In this document: in pieces, positions 1 to 7,484 of the stretch
How the letters are laid out: each line of letters begins with the position of its first letter
How positions within the stretch are numbered: position 1 is the first letter of the stretch
Position numbers and translations under genes: made by a program
Source: Novosphingobium sp. 9U
GTDB lineage: Bacteria; Pseudomonadota; Alphaproteobacteria; Sphingomonadales; Sphingomonadaceae
Reading direction: 5' to 3'
Assembly (NCBI RefSeq): GCF_902506425.1
Contig: NZ_LR732469.1
Location: 2,408,770 to 2,472,769, forward strand
Length of the DNA: 64,000 nucleotides
Notes under the pieces: model-generated
Database searches by the model: none
What the model was told of the DNA's origin: nothing
What the model saw: the letters and a program-made list of their open reading frames with translations, nothing else

Positions 1-1
1 G

Positions 2-1651
2 CCTGCCGGCATCTTCCCGTGCCGCGGTGGCTTCATCTACATCTTCCTGTCGACGCCGGGGCACTGGCAGGCCTTGCGCACCTTGATGGGCGATCCCGAG
101 GAGGTGCGAGAGTTTCCGGCCAATTGGCTGGAAGTGGGCCTGACGCCAGAGCGTATCGCCTTGTGCCGCAAGCACCTGGTGTCCTGGCTGGCGGGGCTCG
201 ACAAGGACGAAGCCGCTGCAATCGCACAGGAGAACGGCATCACGCTGGTGCCCGTGAATGACATGGGAGATCTCGCCCGGTCGCCCCAGGTGCAGCATCG
301 CGGCTACTTTCAAACGGTCGAGCACCCCGAGGCGGGGCCCACGCTGTACCCGACGGTGGGCTACAAGCTTGGTGCGTCTCCGGCCAAGATCGAGGCACCG
401 GCTCCGAAGCTGGCCAGCACGACGGCGGCTGCGCAGCGACCCGCGCGATCGCGCACTTTGCAGGCGCCGGGCAAAGGACCACTCGCGGGTGTTCGGGTGT
501 TGGAATTGACCAAGGTCTGGGCTGGTCCCTTCGCCGGCAAGCTGCTCGCCTTCCTGGGGGCTGAGGTGATCCGGGTTGAAAGCCGGGGGTCGCTCGATGT
601 GACGCGCACATTCGGGGTGAGCGACATGAACAAGGCGCCTGGCTTCATGGCGGTCAACCCGCAGAAGCTGTCCGTGCAGATCGACATGAAGAGCAAGGAA
701 GGCCTGGCGCTGCTCAAGCAACTGGCCGGCACGTGCGACATCGTCATCGAGAACATGCGGCCCGGCGCGCTCGAGCGGCTGGGGCTGGGGTACGAGGCAT
801 TGAAGGCGGTACGTCCTGACATCATCCTCACCTCGATGAGCATGTACGGAGCGGAGGGTCCGCTTGCCTACCAGACGGGATATGCACCGTGCTTCGTGGC
901 GCTCAGCGGGCTGAGTTCGCTGGTCGGCTATGAAGGCGAGCCTCCTTCGGGCATGAACATCCGCTACTCCGATTCCAGCTTCGGCGCGGCGGCGGCGTTC
1001 GCGTCGTTGGTAGCGTTGCGGCACCGCGAGGGCGTCGGCGAGGGACAGTTCGTCGACGTTTCCGCGGTGGAGATCCTCACCAGCCTGATCGGCGACACGG
1101 TAATGGACTTCAGCCTGAACGGGCGCGCTGCGGCATGCGACGGCAACCGCCACGCCGACATGGCCCCGCATGGGCTCTATCGCTGCACCGGCGACGACTG
1201 GATCGCGATCGCGGTACAATCGGATGCGCAATGGCGGGCGCTTGCAACCGCCATCGGCATAGGCGCCGATCCGCGGTTCGAGACGCTTGCCTGCCGAAAG
1301 GAAAACGAGGCGGAGTTGGACGCGATCGTGTCGGGCTGGACACGTGATCGGGAAGCGGGCCCCCTCTCGGGCGAGCTGCAGGCGCTGGGGATTGCCGCGG
1401 CAAAGAGCGCCAACTCGGTCGATCTGATCGGTGATGGCCATCTCTGGTCGCGCGGGTTCTACCGGCATGTCGATGACCAGGACGGTGAGGCGCGCGCCGT
1501 GCTCGGTCCTTCGTGGCGGATGAGCGACGAGGCCGAGATCACCCGCCCCGCACCGCGCTTGGGCGAGCACAACGCCTACATCCTGGGCGAGGTCATGGGG
1601 CTGGGTGCGGAGGAGCAGGACCGGCTTCGTGAAGCCGGGGCGCTGCGATAA
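2..1651 (+). CDS. Tandem class III CoA-transferase (CaiB/BaiF), 5' end outside window
   Basis: The frame is open from the first base, so the gene starts to the left. The visible part is about 549 residues. Its first ~150 residues read as the C-terminal half of one CaiB/BaiF unit (a small-domain segment ending near a QVQHRGYF motif). A fresh unit then begins at the GPLAGVRVLELTKVWAGPFA motif (near base 475), continuing with an LGAEVIRVE strand and the ENMRPGALERLGLGY helix typical of the family. It is therefore a head-to-tail double CoA-transferase rather than the usual ~400-residue single unit. Family knowledge: these enzymes move CoA between acids without a covalent enzyme-thioester of the type I kind. 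Its place at the edge of an aromatic/terpenoid-like catabolic island suggests activation of a carboxylate intermediate. The acyl substrate is unknown. Confidence 0.88.
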   Translation, partial: PAGIFPCRGGFIYIFLSTPGHWQALRTLMGDPEEVREFPANWLEVGLTPERIALCRKHLVSWLAGLDKDEAAAIAQENGITLVPVNDMGDLARSPQVQHRGYFQTVEHPEAGPTLYPTVGYKLGASPAKIEAPAPKLASTTAAAQRPARSRTLQAPGKGPLAGVRVLELTKVWAGPFAGKLLAFLGAEVIRVESRGSLDVTRTFGVSDMNKAPGFMAVNPQKLSVQIDMKSKEGLALLKQLAGTCDIVIENMRPGALERLGLGYEALKAVRPDIILTSMSMYGAEGPLAYQTGYAPCFVALSGLSSLVGYEGEPPSGMNIRYSDSSFGAAAAFASLVALRHREGVGEGQFVDVSAVEILTSLIGDTVMDFSLNGRAAACDGNRHADMAPHGLYRCTGDDWIAIAVQSDAQWRALATAIGIGADPRFETLACRKENEAELDAIVSGWTRDREAGPLSGELQALGIAAAKSANSVDLIGDGHLWSRGFYRHVDDQDGEARAVLGPSWRMSDEAEITRPAPRLGEHNAYILGEVMGLGAEEQDRLREAGALR

Positions 1652-1679
1652 CCAGGTTACCCGCGGCGCTACCTCGTAT

Positions 1680-1711
1680 GACCTCGCCCACCTCTCAGAG
1701 CGGGCGAGGTC
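1680..1711. terminator. Bidirectional hairpin terminator between convergent genes
   Basis: A perfect 10-bp inverted repeat, GACCTCGCCC and GGGCGAGGTC, separated by 12 nt, lies between the CoA-transferase stop (1651) and the leftward hydantoinase stop (1718). There is no strong T tract on either side, so termination could be partly Rho dependent. Position between convergent stops is the main support. Confidence 0.6.
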
Positions 1712-1717
1712 GGAAAC

Positions 1718-3796
1718 TCAGGTACGGTCCCGCACGAGTTCGTAGTCTCCGGCATCGTCCACCACGGCTCTCCAGCCGCCATATACGACGATGGTGGTGA
1801 AAGTCTCTTCGATGATCGCGGGCCCGGTGATCTCGTGTCCAGGGGCAAGCGTAGCACCGGCGTAGATCGGCGTTCCGCTGAACCCCTGGCCCAGGTTCGC
1901 GCGGCGCAGCTTGGCTGGCTCGGGCGTTCGCGGCGCCACACTCGTGCCTTTGAGGACCGCAGGGGAGGGCGTCTCGACGAAACTGGCAAGGCGCACGCCG
2001 GTGATCTCGGGCAACTCGTGCTCGCGGATGTGGCCGTACTCTTCCTGGTGGCGCCGGTTGAACAACTCGATCGCACGCGTGGAAATCGCGTCGTCGATGA
2101 AGCTCGAGTCGCCCAGACCCTTCCCCACATGCACATCGAAGGTGAGGGCGAAGTTCTGGCCCGGATAGCGCATGTTCATCTGGTAACGCGCGGTGATCTG
2201 GTCGGGCTCAAAGTTGGCTGCCTTGAAGTATCGGACTGCCCGGTCCGACAGGTCTTGCCACATCGCCGTCAGCCGCGCCGTGTCGGCCGACATGACCGGC
2301 ACGATGTACGAGCGCTCCTCGTCGATGCTCGGATTGGCGACCAGCGTGCCCAGCGCCGAGAACGTCGGGGATGCCTTGGGCACCAGGACGCGCTCAATGC
2401 CCAGATCCTCGGCCTGGATCGCGGCGAACACCGGTCCATTGCCTCCGTAGGCGAGCATGACCATTTCCGATGGGTCGATGCCCTTGCCGGCGGTGATCCG
2501 GCGCACGCCTTGCGACATGTTGGCATTGACCACGCGCCAGCAATCGAACGCCGCCTCCTCCGCGCCGTAGCCCATCTGCCGTCCAATCTCGGCGAACGCC
2601 TCTTCGACGCCGGCGCGGCGCAGCGAGAAACTGCCGCCAGCGAAGCCTTCGTCGGTCGAGAGGATGCCGAGCATGACCAGCGCATCGGTAATCGTCGGCT
2701 GGGTGCCGCCCCGGCCATAGCAGATCGGCCCCGGTTCCGATCCGGCCGACGCCGGGCCGACCTGCAGTGCGCCGTTGTCGACGTGGCAGATCGAACCGCC
2801 ACCGGCGCCCAGCGTCTCCACCTTCACCATCGGCACGCCGATCAGATAGCGGTGGTGCATGTTCCACCCCGCCTCGGCCGGAGCCTTGCCGCCGATCACG
2901 ACCGAGATGTCGTAGGAGGTGCCCCCCATGTCGACGCACAGGATATCGTCGTAGCCCTTGGCCGACCCGACGTGGGCCGACCCGATCACGCCGCCGGCCG
3001 GGCCCGACGCCAGCACGCGGATCGGTGAGCCTTCGATGTAGTCGACGGTCATCACGCCGCCGCTGGCCTGCATGACCATCAGCTGGTTGGTGTAGCCCGC
3101 GTCACGCACGCGGTGCACCAGCTTTTCCAGATACGAATAGACGCGCGGCGCCACGTAGGCGTTCACGATGGTGGTGCTGGTGCGATCGTACTCGGGCGCG
3201 CGGGGCAGCACTTCGTGGCTGGTGGACACTTGTACGCCGGGCATCTCCTCCGCGACGATCTGCGCGATGCGCTTTTCGTGCGCCGGGTTCACGAACGAGA
3301 ACAGGAGCGAGATGGCGACCGACTCCACGCCCTGCTTGCGCAGCCGGGCACAGGCTTCGCGCACCGCAGCCTCATCGAGCGGCTTGTGCACCGAGCCGTC
3401 GTGCAGCACGCGCTCGGGCACGGTCAGGCGGCGACGACGTGGCGTGATCTGCACGGGGGGCTCCAGGCGGACATCCCAGATGTCCTCCTTGAAGCCGCGC
3501 CGATACTCGATCTCGTCGCGAAACCCCTCGGTGGTGATGAGGCCCGTCACCGCACCGTTCATCTCGATCAGGGTGTTATCCGCCACCGTGGTGCCGTGGA
3601 CGATCGCGTCGCACTGTCCCAGGAACTCGGCGAGCCCAAGTCCCTCCATCTCGGCGAGCTTCTGCAGCCCCGTCATCACCCCGATCGAGCGATCTTCCGG
3701 CGTGGACAGGTTCTTGTGAAGTCGAACTTGTGTTCCCTTGAGCAACGCGAAATCGGTAAACGTCCCCCCGATGTCGATGCCGACGCGATAGCCCAT
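1718..3796 (-). CDS. Hydantoinase A / oxoprolinase / acetone-type carboxylase ATPase subunit (HyuA family)
   Basis: This 692-residue protein has the actin-like ATPase signatures of the family: DIGGTFTDFALLKG at residues 8-21, and a second phosphate-loop motif DMGGTSYD near residue 287. Length fits HyuA/ApcA proteins (about 650-720). The start is placed at ATG 3796, preceded by AGGGGG at 6 nt; a TTG one codon earlier is less likely. It lies 30 bp behind the HyuB-like gene and is surely co-transcribed. Family members either open hydantoins/5-oxoproline or, as acetophenone/acetone carboxylases, carboxylate ketones with ATP. Given the catabolic surroundings a ketone carboxylase or an amide-ring opening role are both possible; the sequence alone does not decide. 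Confidence 0.9.
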   Translation of the reverse strand: MGYRVGIDIGGTFTDFALLKGTQVRLHKNLSTPEDRSIGVMTGLQKLAEMEGLGLAEFLGQCDAIVHGTTVADNTLIEMNGAVTGLITTEGFRDEIEYRRGFKEDIWDVRLEPPVQITPRRRRLTVPERVLHDGSVHKPLDEAAVREACARLRKQGVESVAISLLFSFVNPAHEKRIAQIVAEEMPGVQVSTSHEVLPRAPEYDRTSTTIVNAYVAPRVYSYLEKLVHRVRDAGYTNQLMVMQASGGVMTVDYIEGSPIRVLASGPAGGVIGSAHVGSAKGYDDILCVDMGGTSYDISVVIGGKAPAEAGWNMHHRYLIGVPMVKVETLGAGGGSICHVDNGALQVGPASAGSEPGPICYGRGGTQPTITDALVMLGILSTDEGFAGGSFSLRRAGVEEAFAEIGRQMGYGAEEAAFDCWRVVNANMSQGVRRITAGKGIDPSEMVMLAYGGNGPVFAAIQAEDLGIERVLVPKASPTFSALGTLVANPSIDEERSYIVPVMSADTARLTAMWQDLSDRAVRYFKAANFEPDQITARYQMNMRYPGQNFALTFDVHVGKGLGDSSFIDDAISTRAIELFNRRHQEEYGHIREHELPEITGVRLASFVETPSPAVLKGTSVAPRTPEPAKLRRANLGQGFSGTPIYAGATLAPGHEITGPAIIEETFTTIVVYGGWRAVVDDAGDYELVRDRT

Positions 3797-3826
3797 CAAT
3801 TCCCCCTCAAGCGGCCGCAGCCCCAG

Positions 3827-5635
3827 TCAGTCAACGGTGGCCAACTCACGGCGCAGCGCATCCGTGGCGGCGTGATCGACAGCGATGTCGTAGTCCTCGA
3901 TGCTGCCGGTGAGCACCACACCGTACTTGGCGCGCGCAGCCTCGATGCTGACGTATTCGTCCAGTACGTCTTCCTTCACGGCTTCCACGTCACGCTCCAG
4001 CGGGCGGCCAAAGCCGGCGCCGCCACCGTGCTGGTAGGCGATGACCGCGCCGGCCGGCAGCATGGCCTGCGCCGTCTGCTCTATCTTGCGCTCGTTCGGC
4101 GTCCCGACTTCGAAGTGGTTGGAGTAGGGGATGGCATCGTCGCCACCGCACATGCCGCGCAAAGGGTGGTCGGCGGAGACCATCCACGCCATCGCGGTGG
4201 TGGGTTGCAGCACCTGCTTCACGTTGAGACTGCCCGGAGCGCCGCGCCACTGCCCAGCGCCGCCGCCGTCCGTCTTCATCTCGCGGCTGATGTTGAGGAT
4301 GGGGAAGCGCGTTTCGGCATCCTCGGCCTCGGAAAGGATGAGGCTGCCGAGACTTACCGGGCACGAGCCCCACCCGTCGATCCCCGGAACGGCTGAGACG
4401 TCCATCGAGCGGCAGTCGACGCCCTGGTCCATCCACATCGTCCCGGTTTCGTCGAAGCCGATGACGGCGTTGGGCATCCCAATCTTGTAAAGCTGGGGTG
4501 CGGAGCGCTCCGGTGCGACGTTGCTGAGCGCGAGGCACACCGCCTCGGTGATCTCGCAGGCCGGGTGGAAAGACCCGAGCGCGGCGGGCTTGTTCGGCGG
4601 CGGCTGGGCGATCGACCCTTCCGGAATCACCATGTCGACGGCGTTGAAGTAGCCTTCGTTCTTGACGATCTGCGGGTCCATCGCGGCCACGACCTGCGTC
4701 ATGATGTAGCTGCGCGTGTTGGCGAAGGTATTCCACACGCCCACCAGGTCGGGGCGATCGTCGGTTCCGGTCAGGTCGACCGTCAGCTGGTCGCCTTCGA
4801 TGCGGCACGTGACCTGGACCTTGATGTCCTTGGTGCCGGCCGTGTCATGATCGATGAAGACGACCGCTTCGTAGGTACCGTCCTTCCATCGGGAGACCTC
4901 CTGGCGGCAGCGAGCCTCGGTGTGGTCGATCGAGTGGTTGATCGCGGCCTTGACCGTTTCGGACCCATACTTGCGGATCAAGGCCTGGAGCCTCGTCGCA
5001 CCCTTTTGTACGCCGGTGACCATCGCGGCGAGGTCTCCCGCAAACGAGGGGAAACGGTTGTTCCGCTCCACCATGCGGATCACGTCCAGGCGCTTCTCGC
5101 CGCGATGGACCAGCTTCAGGCACGGGTAGGAAACGCCTTCGGTGAAGATATCGGTTGCCTCGAGAGTGAAGCCGCCCGGATCCTTGCCGCCGGTGTCGCC
5201 CTGGTGCGCCTGCAGCGTCTGCACCACGATCAGCTCGCCGGCATCGTCGAACACCGGGGCATAGACGCAGTAATCCGGCAAGTGGCCACCGCCGTGGTCG
5301 GGATCGTTGGCGACGAAGACATCGCCTGGACCCCAGTCGTATGTGTCGAAGTTCAGCAGGCCCCAGCGGACCATCATCTGATTGACGAACGTCAGGTGCG
5401 GGGTGCCGATGGCGCCCATGGCAAGGCGTCCGTTGGCATCGACGATAGCGGCGTTGCGCTCGTTCGACTGGTTGATGATGGGCGAGGAAGCGGCCCGGCC
5501 GAGATGGGTGGCTGCCTCGAAACAGACAGTCTCGAATGCGCCGCGGATGATGTCGGCGGTGACCGGATCGATGTTGGCCCCGGTCTTCAGTGCCGGAGGC
5601 TTGGCCGCGAGCTTGCGATTGAGTTCAAAGGACAT
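3827..5635 (-). CDS. Hydantoinase B / oxoprolinase / acetone-type carboxylase second subunit (HyuB family)
   Basis: The product (about 602 residues) matches HyuB proteins in length and motifs, including INQSNERNAAIVDANGRL near the N terminus, a NDPDHGGGHLPDY metal/active-site-like stretch and a GGGGAGQWRG-type glycine loop (seen as DGGGAGQWRGAPG). The start is chosen at ATG 5635 rather than the in-frame ATG 5644: an AGAAAGG Shine-Dalgarno abuts the upstream ATG with no spacer but sits 9 nt before the downstream one. It heads the HyuB-HyuA pair. HyuA and HyuB proteins act as a cytoplasmic complex, sometimes with a small third subunit; a short open frame ends just upstream (5651-5893). Confidence 0.9.
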   Translation of the reverse strand: MSFELNRKLAAKPPALKTGANIDPVTADIIRGAFETVCFEAATHLGRAASSPIINQSNERNAAIVDANGRLAMGAIGTPHLTFVNQMMVRWGLLNFDTYDWGPGDVFVANDPDHGGGHLPDYCVYAPVFDDAGELIVVQTLQAHQGDTGGKDPGGFTLEATDIFTEGVSYPCLKLVHRGEKRLDVIRMVERNNRFPSFAGDLAAMVTGVQKGATRLQALIRKYGSETVKAAINHSIDHTEARCRQEVSRWKDGTYEAVVFIDHDTAGTKDIKVQVTCRIEGDQLTVDLTGTDDRPDLVGVWNTFANTRSYIMTQVVAAMDPQIVKNEGYFNAVDMVIPEGSIAQPPPNKPAALGSFHPACEITEAVCLALSNVAPERSAPQLYKIGMPNAVIGFDETGTMWMDQGVDCRSMDVSAVPGIDGWGSCPVSLGSLILSEAEDAETRFPILNISREMKTDGGGAGQWRGAPGSLNVKQVLQPTTAMAWMVSADHPLRGMCGGDDAIPYSNHFEVGTPNERKIEQTAQAMLPAGAVIAYQHGGGAGFGRPLERDVEAVKEDVLDEYVSIEAARAKYGVVLTGSIEDYDIAVDHAATDALRRELATVD

Positions 5636-5650
5636 GAGGCGCATCCTTTC

Positions 5651-5893
5651 TCACTGTTCGGTCGGCCAGGTGCCGGCGGCAGATTGCTGGGCAAGCGGCG
5701 AAGTGGTGTCGCCGATCTCGAACAGCGAGCCATCCTTGTCCTTGCCATAGACGGAGAGCGCGAGGCCGAGATCGACGGCGCTGACCGAGGAGTGCTTCGC
5801 CTGCTGAGAGGCAATGCCGCCATTGCCGGAGTCCGTTCTGGGGCTTCGCCGCATCGCGCAATTCTCCCGAGCGCCGCCCATCGTGACGTGCAT
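5651..5893 (-). CDS. Small hypothetical protein upstream of the hydantoinase pair
   Basis: An open frame of 80 codons ends 15 nt before the HyuB start and could be the first gene of that operon. A better-supported start may be the third ATG (residue 14), which has GGGAGA about 8 nt upstream, giving 67 residues. I do not recognise the product: it is polar, has one cysteine before that later start, and has no clear signal peptide or membrane segment. Some HyuA/B-type carboxylases carry a small extra subunit, so a structural role is conceivable, but nothing in the residues proves it. It could also be a chance frame in high-GC DNA. Confidence 0.35.
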   Translation of the reverse strand: MHVTMGGARENCAMRRSPRTDSGNGGIASQQAKHSSVSAVDLGLALSVYGKDKDGSLFEIGDTTSPLAQQSAAGTWPTEQ

Positions 5894-5918
5894 CTTCAGC
5901 CTGCTCGCTAGGCCGCGT

Positions 5919-5961
5919 CCGGATGGTCCGCAAGGTGCGGCACCGCTGCTGCCACATCCGG
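5919..5961. promoter_or_regulatory. Nested inverted repeats in divergent promoter region
   Basis: In the gap between the leftward small ORF/hydantoinase genes and the rightward Rieske ferredoxin, CCGGATG (5919-5925) and CATCCGG (5955-5961) form a 7-bp inverted repeat that encloses a tighter one, CCGCA-agg-TGCGG (5928-5940). The location fits an operator for a divergent promoter; the AraC gene nearby is a possible regulator. Chance occurrence is not excluded. Confidence 0.25.
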
Positions 5962-6050
5962 CAAGACACAGTGCAGCGTGAGCACAGCGCAGCCGGCGTC
6001 ATGCGTGCTAGCGCCGATGCCGGTATTGCGAACGAACGGACGATGTTTCT

Positions 6051-6365
6051 ATGGGCGACCCGACCTTCCTGCGAATCCTGCCGCAGAGCGAACTGCAGAC
6101 GGGCGAGAAGAGGGCGGTCGACGTCGCCGGCAAATCCATCCTCATCTGCCATGTCGGCGACAAGCTGTTCGCCGTCTCCAACATCTGCTCGCATGCGGAC
6201 GAGAAGCTGGAGTGTGGGCGCTTGGGCAACGGCTGGATTGCTTGTCCGATCCACGGTGCCCGGTTCGACCTGGCGAGCGGCAAGGCAAAGAACCCGCCAG
6301 CCAAATGGCCGATCGCCACGTATCGGATACGCGTCGTGGACGAATGGATCGAAGTCGCGGTGTAG
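6051..6365 (+). CDS. Rieske-type [2Fe-2S] ferredoxin (non-haem oxygenase electron carrier)
   Basis: A 104-residue protein with a complete Rieske cluster motif: C46-x-H48, then C65-x2-H68 in the CPIHGARFDL context. Size and lack of any other domain match the small Rieske ferredoxins that shuttle electrons to ring-hydroxylating oxygenases, or the NirD-like/biphenyl-dioxygenase BphF type. A Rieske oxygenase alpha subunit lies 11 kb away (17196-18623) and could be the partner. No matching reductase is present in the window. It is divergent from the hydantoinase genes and followed by the convergent AraC gene. Confidence 0.92.
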   Translation: MGDPTFLRILPQSELQTGEKRAVDVAGKSILICHVGDKLFAVSNICSHADEKLECGRLGNGWIACPIHGARFDLASGKAKNPPAKWPIATYRIRVVDEWIEVAV

Positions 6366-6426
6366 ACAAGGCCCCGACTTGCGACTGGGTGACCTGAAAG
6401 CCCGCCTGAGCGACGGAACGGAAGTG

Positions 6427-7401
6427 CTATGCCAACGCGGGCACCTGGCGCCCGCGGAACTCGCGCGGGGCAACGTTGTAGCGTGACTTGAACATGCGGC
6501 TGAAGTGGGCGCTGCTCTTGAAGCCGGCGAGATAGGCGATCTCGCTGATGGCGTAATGCTGCATCTTCTCGTCGCTCAGCCAGTCGTGCGCGGTGGCCAT
6601 GCGCTTGTCCCAGACGAGGGTCGAGAACGACAGCTCGCTCTTCTTCAGCACGTGACACAGGTAGCGCAGCGAGATCCCGCAGCTGTCCGCGACCATCCGC
6701 GCATTGAGATCCGGATTGGCGAAGTTCTGATTAATGTACCGCGTGATGTCGCCGATCCGCTTGTCGGAGATGGACTCGCGCGCCGGCGGATTGCCGGAGA
6801 GACGCGTGATGGTCTTGCTGATCCCGGTGAGCAGCGCCTGCACCAGTTGCTCGGCCATGTCCTGGTCGATCTGGTCATCCTGCTCGAACACCAGGTCGAG
6901 GATGCGATCGGTCAGCGCCAGTTCGCCGCTGGATGTCGGGAAAGGACGGCCGACTTCGATGTTGTCGCCCAGTACGGCGTAGATCTTGTGGGAAGGCACG
7001 ACGACGTGCATCACCTCAAGCTCGCCGTTCTCGGGTGGAACCAGTTCCATGTAGAACGGCCGGGTCGAGCGGGTGATGGCGCACTCGCCCGCGTGAACGA
7101 CATGGCGCCCGGCGGCATGGGCGATGCTCATGTGCCCGCGCCGCATGAACCAGAAGATCACCAGGTTCGTCTTGTCGTTGCGGATGTGCCCCCAGGACCG
7201 GCGGAACGCGAGCCCCGACCGCGACACTTCCTTGCAGATGGCATACTCGCCCGCGAGGCTCTTCTCGATGCGCACGTCGACGTTGTGCGACGACAAGGGC
7301 TTCAGATCGCCGTCGTAGTAATCCGCCTTGTTCCGGCCGCGGAACTCGAACCGCCGCGATTCGTGGTTAGCGGTCGTCATGTCGAATGCGAGCACAGGCA
7401 T
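6427..7401 (-). CDS. AraC-family transcriptional regulator
   Basis: This 324-residue protein has an N-terminal AraC-binding-like cupin region (about residues 40-190) and a C-terminal double helix-turn-helix (about 215-320), ending in the family signature ISEIAYLAGFKSSAHFSRMF followed by Y-x-V-A-P-R-E-F. The start ATG at 7401 has AAGG 9-10 nt upstream. Genes on both sides (Rieske ferredoxin, TonB receptor, P450 operon) are likely targets. The effector is presumably the compound degraded by the island, which is an inference from position. Confidence 0.93.
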   Translation of the reverse strand: MPVLAFDMTTANHESRRFEFRGRNKADYYDGDLKPLSSHNVDVRIEKSLAGEYAICKEVSRSGLAFRRSWGHIRNDKTNLVIFWFMRRGHMSIAHAAGRHVVHAGECAITRSTRPFYMELVPPENGELEVMHVVVPSHKIYAVLGDNIEVGRPFPTSSGELALTDRILDLVFEQDDQIDQDMAEQLVQALLTGISKTITRLSGNPPARESISDKRIGDITRYINQNFANPDLNARMVADSCGISLRYLCHVLKKSELSFSTLVWDKRMATAHDWLSDEKMQHYAISEIAYLAGFKSSAHFSRMFKSRYNVAPREFRGRQVPALA

Positions 7402-7484
7402 ATTCTTATCCTTCTCCAGGAACGCTCTTACGGCGTGATGCCACGATAGAGTGCCTTCCGATCCGAGTCACGGTGTAAGGGGGC

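Noticed and set aside
1621-1638. Hairpin CCGGCTTC-gt-GAAGCCGG as a terminator
   Set aside because: It lies within the last codons of the CoA-transferase and no T run follows; the 10-bp hairpin at 1680-1711 is a better candidate.
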